64,000 nucleotides of DNA from NCBI RefSeq assembly GCF_000718015.1, contig NZ_JODY01000015.1, forward strand, positions 62,001 to 126,000. Reading direction: 5' to 3'. The DNA comes from Streptomyces catenulae. Lineage in GTDB: Bacteria; Actinomycetota; Actinomycetes; Streptomycetales; Streptomycetaceae. The position numbers and the translations under genes are program-made. This document shows positions 56,839-64,000 of the stretch, one piece after another (positions within the stretch are counted from its first letter, which is position 1; the number at the start of each line of letters is the position of its first letter). The notes below the pieces were generated by a model. The model was not told the DNA's origin and did not search any database. It worked only from the letters and a program-made list of their open reading frames with translations.

Positions 56839-57402
56839 TCACTCAGCGGTCCGCGCGGCCGTCTCCCCCGGGAACCCGCTGGTGTCGACGGAGAACTTCC
56901 GGCCGTCGGACAGCTCCATCTCGACCACGTCTCCGTACCGGTACGTGCTGCTCTTCTCGTACTGTGCACCGGCCGCGCCCTCGTGCAGGGTGCACACACG
57001 GGTGAACGGGTCGATGATCAGGTAGGTCTCGATGCCGAAGCGGCTGTATTTGGCCACCTTCGTCACGTAATCGTTGGTGTCTGCCGCCGTCGAGACGACT
57101 TCGATGGCCGCGACGACATCCATGTAGACGTAGCGCTTGCCGCGCGGCTGCGCGTCGAGGTCGAGGATCGCGAGGTCCGGAGCCAGGGAGGTCTCTCCCG
57201 GGAAGTCGATCCCCACGTCGAAGACGAGGGGCACCTCCTCTCCCAGCTCGCGCTCCGCCTGCCGGATCAGACTGCGGATGGTGTTCGACTGGGTCGGGCT
57301 CTGCGGCGTCATGATCACCTTTCCGTCGATGATCTCAACGACGTAACCCTCGATACGGCTCTGTGCCTCGACATCCCGCCAGAGTCGGTCGAGAACCGCC
57401 AT
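56839..57402 (-). CDS. Uma2-family (DUF820) endonuclease-fold protein
   Basis: The 187-residue protein starts at ATG 57402 (MAVLDRLWRDVEAQSRIEGY); AGGAGG sits 8 nt upstream. DUF820 features are VVEIIDGKVIMTPQSPTQSNTI, the PD-(D/E)XK-like SLAPDLAILD, and AIEVVSTAADTNDYVTKVAKY followed by YLIIDPFTRVC. Metal-binding Asp and Glu are preserved, so nuclease activity is plausible. Such genes are numerous in Streptomyces and of unknown biological role. Lower GC bias than neighbours in parts hints at mobility, but there are no mobile-element marks. Confidence 0.9.
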   Translation of the reverse strand: MAVLDRLWRDVEAQSRIEGYVVEIIDGKVIMTPQSPTQSNTIRSLIRQAERELGEEVPLVFDVGIDFPGETSLAPDLAILDLDAQPRGKRYVYMDVVAAIEVVSTAADTNDYVTKVAKYSRFGIETYLIIDPFTRVCTLHEGAAGAQYEKSSTYRYGDVVEMELSDGRKFSVDTSGFPGETAARTAE

Positions 57403-57521
57403 GGCCACCACCTCCTAGTGCCGACTGCCTCTTCGATCACAGTACCCACCGACCCCGACAATGCGGGCGTGGAAGGATGGCCGCACCCCGCAGACGAGGA
57501 CTCTTACGAGGAGATGACCTG

Positions 57522-60092
57522 GTGCCTGGCACGAACCTGACCCGCGACGAGGCACAGCAGCGGGCGCGGCTGCTGACCGTGGACGCGTACGAGATCGTTC
57601 TCGACCTCTCCGGCGCGCAGGAGGGCGGCACCTTCCGGTCCGTCACGACGGTGCGCTTCGACTGCGCCGAGGCGGGCGCCGAGAGCTTCATCGACCTGAT
57701 CGCGCCGACCGTGCACGAGGTGCGCCTCAACGGCACCGCGCTGGATCCGGCCGAGGTCTTCGCCGACTCCCGGATCGCGCTGCCCGCGCTGGTGGCCGGG
57801 GGCAACGAGCTGACCGTCGTCGCCGACTGCGCCTACACCAACACCGGCGAGGGGCTGCACCGCTTCGTCGACCCGGTCGACCGGCAGGCGTACCTCTACA
57901 CGCAGTTCGAGGTGCCGGACGCCCGCCGGGTGTTCGCCTCCTTCGAGCAGCCGGACCTGAAGGCGACGTTCGCGTTCACCGTCACCGCGCCCGAGGGCTG
58001 GACGGTGATCTCCAACTCGCCGACGCCGGAGCCCGAGGGCACGGTCTGGACGTTCGCGCCCACGCCGCGCATCTCGACGTACATCACCGCGCTGATCGCC
58101 GGTCCGTACCACAGCGTGCACAGCACGTGGGAGGGCTCGGACGGCCGGAGCGTGCCGCTGGGCATCTACTGCCGGCCCTCGCTCGCCGAGCACCTGGACG
58201 CCGAGGAGATCTTCGACGTCACCCGGCAGGGCTTCGACTGGTTCCAGGAGAAGTTCGACTACGCGTACCCCTTCGAGAAGTACGACCAGCTCTTCGTGCC
58301 GGAGTTCAACGCCGGGGCGATGGAGAACGCGGGCGCGGTCACCATCCGCGACCAGTACGTCTTCCGTTCGAAGGTGACGGACGCGGCGTACGAGACGCGC
58401 GCCGAGACCATCCTGCACGAGCTGGCGCACATGTGGTTCGGCGACCTCGTGACCATGGAGTGGTGGAACGACCTGTGGCTGAACGAGTCGTTCGCCACCT
58501 ACACCTCGATCGCCTGCCAGGCGTACGCGCCGGGCTCGAAGTGGCCGCACTCGTGGACGACGTTCGCGAACTCCATGAAGACCTGGGCCTACCGCCAGGA
58601 CCAGCTGCCCTCGACGCACCCGATCATGGCCGACATCCGTGACCTGGACGACGTCCTCGTCAACTTCGACGGCATCACCTACGCCAAGGGCGCCAGCGTC
58701 CTCAAGCAGCTCGTCGCGTACGTCGGCATGGACGCGTTCTTCCAGGGCGTGCAGGGCTACTTCAAGGAGCATGCCTTCGGCAACACCCGGCTGAGCGATC
58801 TGCTGGGCGCGCTGGAGAAGACCAGCGGCCGGGATCTGAAGACCTGGTCGAAGAAGTGGCTGGAGACCGCGGGCATCAACATCCTGCGGCCGGAGATCAC
58901 CCTCGCCGCGGACGGCACCGTCGCCTCCTTCCACGTCCGGCAGGAGGCCCCCGCGCTGCCCGTCGGCGCCACCGGCGAGCCGGTGCTGCGCCCGCACCGC
59001 ATCGCGATCGGCTGCTACGACCTGAAGGACGGCGCGCTGGTCCGCACCGACCGCATCGAGCTGGACGTGGACGGCGAGCTGACCGAGGTGCCGTTCCCGG
59101 CGGGCACCCGGCGGCCGGACGTCGTGCTCCTCAACGACGACGACCTGTCGTACGCCAAGGTCCGGCTGGACGAGGAGTCGCTGAAGGTCGTCACCGGCCA
59201 CCTCGGTGACTTCGCCGAGTCGCTGCCGCGGGCGCTGTGCTGGGCGTCGGCGTGGGACATGACCCGCGACGGCGAGCTGCCCACCCGCGACTACCTGGCG
59301 CTGGTGCTCTCCGGCATCGGCAAGGAGTCGGACATCGGCGTCGTCCAGTCGCTGCACCGCCAGGTGAAGATGGCGCTGAGCGTGTACGCGGACCCGGCGT
59401 GGCGCGAGACCGGTCTCGCGCAGTGGGCGGACGCGGCGGTGGAGCAGCTGCGGGCGGCGGCGCCGGGCAGCGACCACCAGCTGGCGTGGGCCCGCGCGTT
59501 CGCCGCGGCGGCCCGCTCGGAGGCCCACCTCGACCTCGTCCAGGCGCTGCTGGACGGCACCGAGACGGTGCGGGGGCTGGCCATCGACACCGATCTGCGC
59601 TGGACGCTGCTGGGTCGGCTGGCGGCGACCGGCCGCGCCGACGAGCAGGCCATCGCGGCGGAGCTGGAGCGCGACCGCACCTCGGCGGGTGAGCAGCACG
59701 CGGCGTCCGCGCGGGCGGCCCGGCCGACGGCGGAGGCGAAGGCCGCCGCCTGGGCCGCGGTCGTCGAGGCGGACACGCTGCCCAACGCGGTGCAGGAGGC
59801 CGTCATCGGCGGCTTCCAGCAGCACGACCAGGAGGAGTTGCTGGCGCCGTACGCCGCGAAGTACTTCGACGCGGTGAAGGACGTCTGGGACGCGCGCAGC
59901 CACGAGATGGCGTCGCAGATCGCGAACGGCCTCTTCCCGGCGCTGCAGATCTCCCCGGAGACGCTGGAGGCGACGGACGCGTGGCTGGCGTCGGCGGAGC
60001 CGAGCGCGGCGCTGCGGCGGCTGGTCGTGGAGTCCCGGGCGGGCGTCGAGCGGGCGCTGAAGGCCCGCGCGGCGGACGCGGCAGCGGGCTGA
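57522..60092 (+). CDS. pepN: Aminopeptidase N, paralogue 2
   Basis: M1 zinc aminopeptidase, 856 residues from GTG 57522 (VPGTNLTRDEAQQRAR) with GAGGAG 9-10 nt upstream. The GAMEN motif is in FNAGAMENAGAVTIR near residue 265. The zinc ligands are HELAH near 299 and Glu in WLNESFAT. The C-terminal helical domain is complete. Compared with paralogue 1 it has WNDLWLNESF rather than WDDLWLKESF, the form found in most bacterial PepN. It is cytoplasmic. Upstream is the divergent Uma2 gene; downstream a strong terminator. Confidence 0.96.
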   Translation: MPGTNLTRDEAQQRARLLTVDAYEIVLDLSGAQEGGTFRSVTTVRFDCAEAGAESFIDLIAPTVHEVRLNGTALDPAEVFADSRIALPALVAGGNELTVVADCAYTNTGEGLHRFVDPVDRQAYLYTQFEVPDARRVFASFEQPDLKATFAFTVTAPEGWTVISNSPTPEPEGTVWTFAPTPRISTYITALIAGPYHSVHSTWEGSDGRSVPLGIYCRPSLAEHLDAEEIFDVTRQGFDWFQEKFDYAYPFEKYDQLFVPEFNAGAMENAGAVTIRDQYVFRSKVTDAAYETRAETILHELAHMWFGDLVTMEWWNDLWLNESFATYTSIACQAYAPGSKWPHSWTTFANSMKTWAYRQDQLPSTHPIMADIRDLDDVLVNFDGITYAKGASVLKQLVAYVGMDAFFQGVQGYFKEHAFGNTRLSDLLGALEKTSGRDLKTWSKKWLETAGINILRPEITLAADGTVASFHVRQEAPALPVGATGEPVLRPHRIAIGCYDLKDGALVRTDRIELDVDGELTEVPFPAGTRRPDVVLLNDDDLSYAKVRLDEESLKVVTGHLGDFAESLPRALCWASAWDMTRDGELPTRDYLALVLSGIGKESDIGVVQSLHRQVKMALSVYADPAWRETGLAQWADAAVEQLRAAAPGSDHQLAWARAFAAAARSEAHLDLVQALLDGTETVRGLAIDTDLRWTLLGRLAATGRADEQAIAAELERDRTSAGEQHAASARAARPTAEAKAAAWAAVVEADTLPNAVQEAVIGGFQQHDQEELLAPYAAKYFDAVKDVWDARSHEMASQIANGLFPALQISPETLEATDAWLASAEPSAALRRLVVESRAGVERALKARAADAAAG

Positions 60093-60111
60093 CCGGCCCT
60101 TTCCGTACGGG

Positions 60112-60147
60112 CGGGGCGCCCGGGACCGTGTGGTCCCGGGCGCCCCG
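60112..60147. terminator. Bidirectional terminator between pepN paralogue 2 and allantoicase
   Basis: A perfect 16-bp stem (CGGGGCGCCCGGGACC at 60112-60127 with its complement at 60132-60147), GTGT loop, between convergent genes. The stem extends further with one mismatch. Confidence 0.92.
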
Positions 60148-60175
60148 TCCGTCTGTGGGCGGTGTGCCGCGGGCG

Positions 60176-61318
60176 TCAGCCGCCCAGTGCCGTGAAGCGC
60201 TCGCCGAGGGCTCGGCGGCCGTCCTCCGTGAGACCGCCGTGGACGCGCATCCGGGCGAGCCCGCCGTCGGGGAAGACGTCGAGGCGGATGTGGGTGGCGG
60301 TGACCGCCCCGGGCAGGGCGAAGCGGTGCGGGGTGTCGGGCTGGAGCCTGGTCCGGGGCAGGATCTCGAACCAGGAGCCCTCGTCCTCGGGGGTGCCGTC
60401 GCAGCCGTACAGCGCGGCCCAGCCCGCGGAGTTGCCCTTGAGGTAGGCGGTGTCGATCTCGATCGCGCGGATCTCGCCCCGGGCGGCGAGGCGGAAGCGG
60501 ACCCAGTCGTTCGTGCCCTTGACCCGGCGGCGGCGGTTCTCCCAGCCGTCGTCCATCTTGCGGGAGAGGTCGGGCTGGATGATCTGGGTGGGCGAGGAGT
60601 AGAAGCGGTCGGAGGCGTCCTCCACCGCGCCGCCGTGCAGCACCGACGCCAGGTCGAAGGTGCCGAGGGCGGCCAGCCACGCCGGGTCGGGCACGACCTC
60701 GCCGTGGACCCGCAGCCGGGCGATGCCGCCGTCGGGGTGCTGCTTGAGCCGCAGATGCGTGAAGCGGCGCTCGGCGGTGACCTCGAAGCCGTTGGCGGCG
60801 TGGCCGCGGACCGGTGTGCGCGGGACGATCTCCTCCCACTTCACGTCGTCGGCGAGGAGTTCCTCCGGGCCGGGGCTGCCGGGGAGGGCGGTCGCCTCGA
60901 CGGTGACCTGCTGCGGGTAGTTGCCGCGGAAGTGGGCGGTGTCGACGACGATGCCGCGGATCACGCCGGGGGCGGCGAGGCGGATCAGCGCCCAGTCGTG
61001 CTCGTCGTCGGTCGGGAAGGGGTGGTCCGCGTCCGCGCCGCGGCGCCGCCGGGTCTCCCAGCCGTCCATGATCTTGCCCTTGTGGCCGAAGCGCTCGGGG
61101 TCGAAGACCGCCGGGCCGGGCTTCAGCAGGTTCTCCCGCTCGGCGAAGAACTCGTCGTTCGCGGCGATCACCCCGGCGCCGAACCGCCGGTCGGCGAGGT
61201 CGACGAGGGAGGTGAAGGCGTAGTCACCGCCACGGTAGTCGGCGAAGGGGTCGCCGCCGCCGTACGGGGAGGCGTCGTTGGCGTGCGGATCGGTGGAGTC
61301 GGCCGGGGTGGTGGTCAT
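60176..61318 (-). CDS. alc: Allantoicase
   Basis: Hydrolyses allantoate to ureidoglycolate and urea in purine catabolism. It is 380 residues from ATG 61318 (MTTTPADSTDPHAND) with GAAGGG 7 nt upstream. It consists of two homologous jelly-roll halves, each with a K-(I/M)-x-DGWE-(T/N)RRRR motif and an RxHGE/RVHG segment. FTSLVDLADRRFGAGVIAANDEFF is the family opening. Allantoinase, urate oxidase and the usual regulator are not adjacent. A 49-bp element shared with the EamA gene lies 80 bp upstream. Confidence 0.94.
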   Translation of the reverse strand: MTTTPADSTDPHANDASPYGGGDPFADYRGGDYAFTSLVDLADRRFGAGVIAANDEFFAERENLLKPGPAVFDPERFGHKGKIMDGWETRRRRGADADHPFPTDDEHDWALIRLAAPGVIRGIVVDTAHFRGNYPQQVTVEATALPGSPGPEELLADDVKWEEIVPRTPVRGHAANGFEVTAERRFTHLRLKQHPDGGIARLRVHGEVVPDPAWLAALGTFDLASVLHGGAVEDASDRFYSSPTQIIQPDLSRKMDDGWENRRRRVKGTNDWVRFRLAARGEIRAIEIDTAYLKGNSAGWAALYGCDGTPEDEGSWFEILPRTRLQPDTPHRFALPGAVTATHIRLDVFPDGGLARMRVHGGLTEDGRRALGERFTALGG

Positions 61319-61397
61319 CGTCGCCCTTCGGTGAAGTGAGGCGCCCTTCGGTGGTGCGGCGCTGCGGACCTCTCCACCGTCGCAGCGGCCACCCGGC

Positions 61398-61446
61398 AGG
61401 TCCATCGACAGTTCGTGAGGTCGTTGTTCAGGCGGACTGAACGGTG
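61398..61446 (-). promoter_or_regulatory. 49-bp shared element, copy A (upstream of allantoicase)
   Basis: Shares CAGGTCCATCGA, an interrupted palindrome (GTTCAG, five bases, CTGAAC) and trailing GGTG with copy B at 63494-63542, at identical spacing; 35 of 49 positions agree by my count. It lies between the LysR gene and allantoicase and overlaps the LysR stop codon. Probable operator. Confidence 0.6.
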
Positions 61447-62426
61447 GGCGGTCCGTCCGGGGGCGCGCCGCCGTCCGCGGGCACCGTCCGGGCACCGGCG
61501 CGCGCCGCGGCGACCTGCTGGAGCGCGGCCAGCACCCGGGACAGGCCCGGCGCCCCCTCGGAGCCGCGGCGGGCGGCGGCGACCACATGGCGGCGCGGCT
61601 GGTCGGCGTGGAGGACCCGCAGCACGACGCCGGGGCCGCCGCCGGTGCCGCGGGCGGGCGCGCCGACGCCGGGCCGCGCCATCCGGGGCACCAGCGCGAC
61701 GCCCATGCCCGCGGCGACCATCGCCCAGATCGCGTTCCAGTCGGCGGCGGCGTGCGCCTGCTCGGGGACGAACCCGGCGTTCTCGCAGGCGGCGGTGGTG
61801 ATCTGCGACCAGGGTCCGCTGGAGCCGAAGATCCACGGTTCGCCCGCGAGATCGGCCAGCCGCAGCCCCGGTTCGGCGGCGAGCGGGTGCCCGGCGGGCA
61901 GCGCCACGTCCAGCGGGTCGGCGAGCAGCGAGAGGCGGCTGAACTTGGGGTCCCGGGGCGTGGGCGCGTGCGCCGCGAGGGAGAGCGCCAGATCGACGCT
62001 GCCCTCGGCCAGCAGCTCGTACGCGGCCTCCGCCTCGGCCTCGCGGACGGCGACGGCGAGCCCGGGGTGGGTGCGGCGCAGCTCCTGGACGGCGGGGACG
62101 ACGAGGGCGGGGATGGCGGTGGAGAACGCGCCGATACGGACCCGGCCCGCCTCGCCGCGGAGATAGCCGAGGAGTTCCGCGTCGGCGCGCTCCAACTGGG
62201 CGAAGACGACGTCGGCGTGGCGGAGCACCAGATGGGCGGCGTCGGTCAGCCGCACCCGGCGGCCGTGGGCCTCCAGCAGCGGGACGCCGAGCGCCTTGGC
62301 GAGCCCGGCCAGTTGCTGGGAGACGGCCGACGGCGTCAGGTGCAGCGCCTCGGCGGTCGCGGTGACCGTGCCCAGTTCGTGCAGCGTACGCAGGATCCGC
62401 AGCTTCTTGATGTCCCAGTCGGCCAT
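61428..62426 (-). CDS. LysR-family transcriptional regulator
   Basis: The 332-residue protein starts at ATG 62426 (MADWDIKKLRILRTLHELG). The N-terminal winged helix-turn-helix (about 5-65) has TVTATAEALHLTPSAVSQQLAGL. The effector-binding domain has the usual IGAFSTAIPALVVPAVQELRR start and two Rossmann-like halves. It lies 50 bp downstream of the EamA exporter gene on the same strand, so the two are probably co-transcribed from the region carrying element copy B. Its own stop codon lies inside copy A. Confidence 0.94.
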   Translation of the reverse strand: MADWDIKKLRILRTLHELGTVTATAEALHLTPSAVSQQLAGLAKALGVPLLEAHGRRVRLTDAAHLVLRHADVVFAQLERADAELLGYLRGEAGRVRIGAFSTAIPALVVPAVQELRRTHPGLAVAVREAEAEAAYELLAEGSVDLALSLAAHAPTPRDPKFSRLSLLADPLDVALPAGHPLAAEPGLRLADLAGEPWIFGSSGPWSQITTAACENAGFVPEQAHAAADWNAIWAMVAAGMGVALVPRMARPGVGAPARGTGGGPGVVLRVLHADQPRRHVVAAARRGSEGAPGLSRVLAALQQVAAARAGARTVPADGGAPPDGPPTVQSA

Positions 62427-62476
62427 GCGGGCAGCGTACGCATCCGGGGGCGCGCCCCGGCGCCCCGCGGACCGGC

Positions 62477-63439
62477 TCACCGTCCGCCGCCCGCCCCCAG
62501 GACGACGCCCGCGACGATCAGCGCCATGCACACCACCTGGACGGCCCCGGCGCCCTCGCCCAGGACCGCGTACGACAGCAGCGCCACACAGACCGGCTGG
62601 AGGTAGTAGACGACCCCGGCGCGGGCGGCGCCGACCAGGGCGATCGCCTTGTTCCAGGTGAAGAAGGCGACGGCGGAGGAGAGGACGCCGATGTAGAGCA
62701 GCGGTCCGGCGGTGGCGGCGGTGAGCGGGAAGCCGCCCTCGACGGCGAGGCTCACCCCGTAGGCGGGCAGCAGCATCGCGGCGCCCAGGGCGAACGTCAT
62801 GAAGAGGTAGGCGCGTTGGCCGATGCCGTCGGGGCGGCGGCGCAGCAGTGCGCTGTATCCGGCGAAGGTCGCGGTCGCGGCGAGCATCCACAGGTCGCCG
62901 GGGGCGAGATCGAGCCGGGCGAGGGCGGCCGGGGAGCCGCCGCCGACGAGGACGACCACCCCGGCCAGGGCGAGCAGCATCCCGGCGAGGCGGCGGGCGC
63001 CGAGCGGGGCGCCGTCGTCGGGGGCGCCGTCCGGTGCGGGCGTGGCGCGGCGCCGTCCGAGGCGGTCGAAGGCGGCGATCAGCAGCGGCGAACCGGCCGC
63101 GATCATCGCCATGTTGGTGGCGGAGGTGGTGCGTCCGGCCTGGTAGATGAGGGTGTTGAAGAGGGTGACGCCGAGCAGCGCGGCCCCGGCGAGGTGCGGC
63201 AGATGGCGGCGGACGGCGGGCCACTGCCGACGGACCTCGGGCAGGGTGAGGGGCGCGACGGCGACGAGCGCGACGATCCAGCGCCAGAAGGCGGTCTGGA
63301 CCGGCGGCACCGTGGCGTGCAGGGCGCGGGCGATGACGAAGTTGCCGGACCAGATGACGGTCGCGGTGAGCGCGAGCGTCAGTCCGACGGCGCGCGCCGT
63401 GCCCGCGCGCGGGGTGCGGGGCCGTTCCAGAACTGCCAC
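62477..63439 (-). CDS. EamA/DMT-family exporter
   Basis: The 320-residue protein starts at GTG 63439 (VAVLERPRTPRAGTARAV) with AAAGGA 6 nt upstream. It has ten membrane segments in two EamA repeats: ATVIWSGNFVIARALHATVPP, then FTWNKAIALVGAARAGVVYYLQPV in the second. Such carriers export amino acids, nucleosides or drugs; a LysR regulator in the same operon is common for this type. Element copy B lies 55 bp upstream of the start. Confidence 0.93.
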   Translation of the reverse strand: MAVLERPRTPRAGTARAVGLTLALTATVIWSGNFVIARALHATVPPVQTAFWRWIVALVAVAPLTLPEVRRQWPAVRRHLPHLAGAALLGVTLFNTLIYQAGRTTSATNMAMIAAGSPLLIAAFDRLGRRRATPAPDGAPDDGAPLGARRLAGMLLALAGVVVLVGGGSPAALARLDLAPGDLWMLAATATFAGYSALLRRRPDGIGQRAYLFMTFALGAAMLLPAYGVSLAVEGGFPLTAATAGPLLYIGVLSSAVAFFTWNKAIALVGAARAGVVYYLQPVCVALLSYAVLGEGAGAVQVVCMALIVAGVVLGAGGGR

Positions 63440-63493
63440 GGTGTCCTTTCGGTCGGTGGGAGGCCCACCCACCGTGGCAGTTCCGAAAACATC

Positions 63494-63542
63494 AGGTCCA
63501 TCGAAACTTTCGACGCACTCCGTTCAGTCGAACTGAACGGTG
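63494..63542 (-). promoter_or_regulatory. 49-bp shared element, copy B (upstream of EamA)
   Basis: Contains a perfect interrupted palindrome CCGTTCAGT-CGA-ACTGAACGG (63520-63540) and a second one, TCGAAA-C-TTTCGA (63501-63513), with the CAGGTCCATCGA block shared with copy A. It sits in the 107-bp gap between the desaturase stop and the EamA start, the expected place for the EamA-LysR promoter. Confidence 0.65.
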
Positions 63543-63546
63543 CGTT

Positions 63547-64000
63547 CTACGAGGCGGCGCGGGCCGCCCGGCGCGCCTCGATGGCGGCGCGCCGCTCGTC
63601 GAACTTACGGGCCTGGTCGTCGAGGCCGCCCATGAACATCCCCAGCTCCTCCTGGGCCGCCAGACCGACCGGCCCGAGGCCGCCGATCTCCAGCACCTTG
63701 AGGTGGCGCAGCACCGGCTGGAGCACGTCGTCGTGGTGGATGCGGAGGTTGTAGATCCCGCCGATGGCCATCCGGGCGGCGGCCCGCTCGAAGCCGGGCA
63801 TGCCGTGGCCGGGCATCCGGAAGGCGGTGACGACATCGCGGACGGCGGCCATGGTCTGGTCCGGGGCCAGCTCGAAGGCGGCCCGCAGGAGGTTGCGGTA
63901 GAAGACCATGTGGAGGTTCTCGTCGGTGGCGATCCGGGCCAGCATCCGGTCGCAGACCGGGTCACCGGAGTGGTGGCCGGTGTTCCGGTGCGAGATACGG
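63547..64000 (-). CDS. Acyl-ACP desaturase, 5' end cut off by window edge
   Basis: The visible 151 residues are the C-terminal part of a soluble diiron acyl-[ACP] desaturase (fatty-acid desaturase type 2). They begin RISHRNTGHHSGDPVCDRML and contain TDENLHMVFY, where Glu and His are diiron ligands of the second ExxH motif, and VTAFRMPGHGMPGF, conserved in actinobacterial DesA1/DesA2-like proteins. The C-terminus is Ala/Arg-rich. The frame is open to the window end. The enzyme introduces a double bond into ACP-bound acyl chains. Confidence 0.92.
   Translation of the reverse strand, partial: RISHRNTGHHSGDPVCDRMLARIATDENLHMVFYRNLLRAAFELAPDQTMAAVRDVVTAFRMPGHGMPGFERAAARMAIGGIYNLRIHHDDVLQPVLRHLKVLEIGGLGPVGLAAQEELGMFMGGLDDQARKFDERRAAIEARRAARAAS

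Noticed and set aside
57504..60839. An 1111-codon open frame on the minus strand
   Set aside because: Shadow of the second pepN gene and allantoicase, Arg/Gly/Leu-rich throughout.

Overview
The window is a chromosomal segment of a high-GC actinobacterium, almost certainly a Streptomyces. Codon third positions are nearly all G or C, and GTG starts are common. The gene order obg-rpmA-rplU-rne ... rodA-pbp2-mreD-mreC-mreB-ndk-folC-valS-clpX-clpP2-clpP1-tig ... sodF-pepN-asd is the one known from Streptomyces core chromosomes. No insertion sequence, phage, CRISPR array or specialised-metabolite cluster is visible.

Region 1 (1-12.1 kb, minus strand): the 5' part of the ribosome-assembly GTPase obg, ribosomal proteins L27 and L21 behind a recognisable promoter, a large RNase E/G with repetitive basic arms, and the paired proteins TIGR03936 (DUF2344) and TIGR03960 (radical SAM). 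An unusual W/R/L repeat protein and a GNAT acetyltransferase separate that pair. A CYTH-CHAD polyphosphate-type protein follows. Region 2 (12.4-23.6 kb): a degenerate HATPase-like gene, then the minus-strand elongation and wall-synthesis genes rodA, pbp2, mreD, mreC and mreB, with ndk, a DUF4233 membrane protein, folC and a second penicillin-binding protein upstream.

Region 3 (23.8-33.4 kb): a GT-C-like membrane protein, valS, a proline/glutamine-rich single-pass protein, and the proteostasis block clpX, clpP2-clpP1 and tig, with a candidate ClgR operator upstream of clpP1. Region 4 (33.5-42 kb): divergent tRNA-Pro and tRNA-Gly, an ArsC-like protein, a small membrane protein, an acyltransferase, a cation/proton antiporter preceded by curious direct repeats, a PP2C phosphatase, an Eis-type acetyltransferase, a Nei-type glycosylase and rpiB. 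Region 5 (42.1-47.7 kb): three paralogous amino-acid permeases with bioY between the first two.

Region 6 (47.7-64 kb): a G/C homopolymer tract that looks like an assembly junction and has removed the start of sodF. It is followed by a mycothiol-dependent nitroreductase-like gene, two PepN paralogues about 8 kb apart, an orphan nuclease-fold protein, a GNAT, a secreted phosphoesterase, asd, a Uma2 nuclease, allantoicase, a LysR regulator, an EamA exporter and a partial acyl-ACP desaturase. Two copies of a 49-bp element with a conserved palindrome lie directly upstream of EamA-LysR and of allantoicase, suggesting an undescribed LysR regulon. Convergent gene pairs are mostly separated by strong perfect hairpins.
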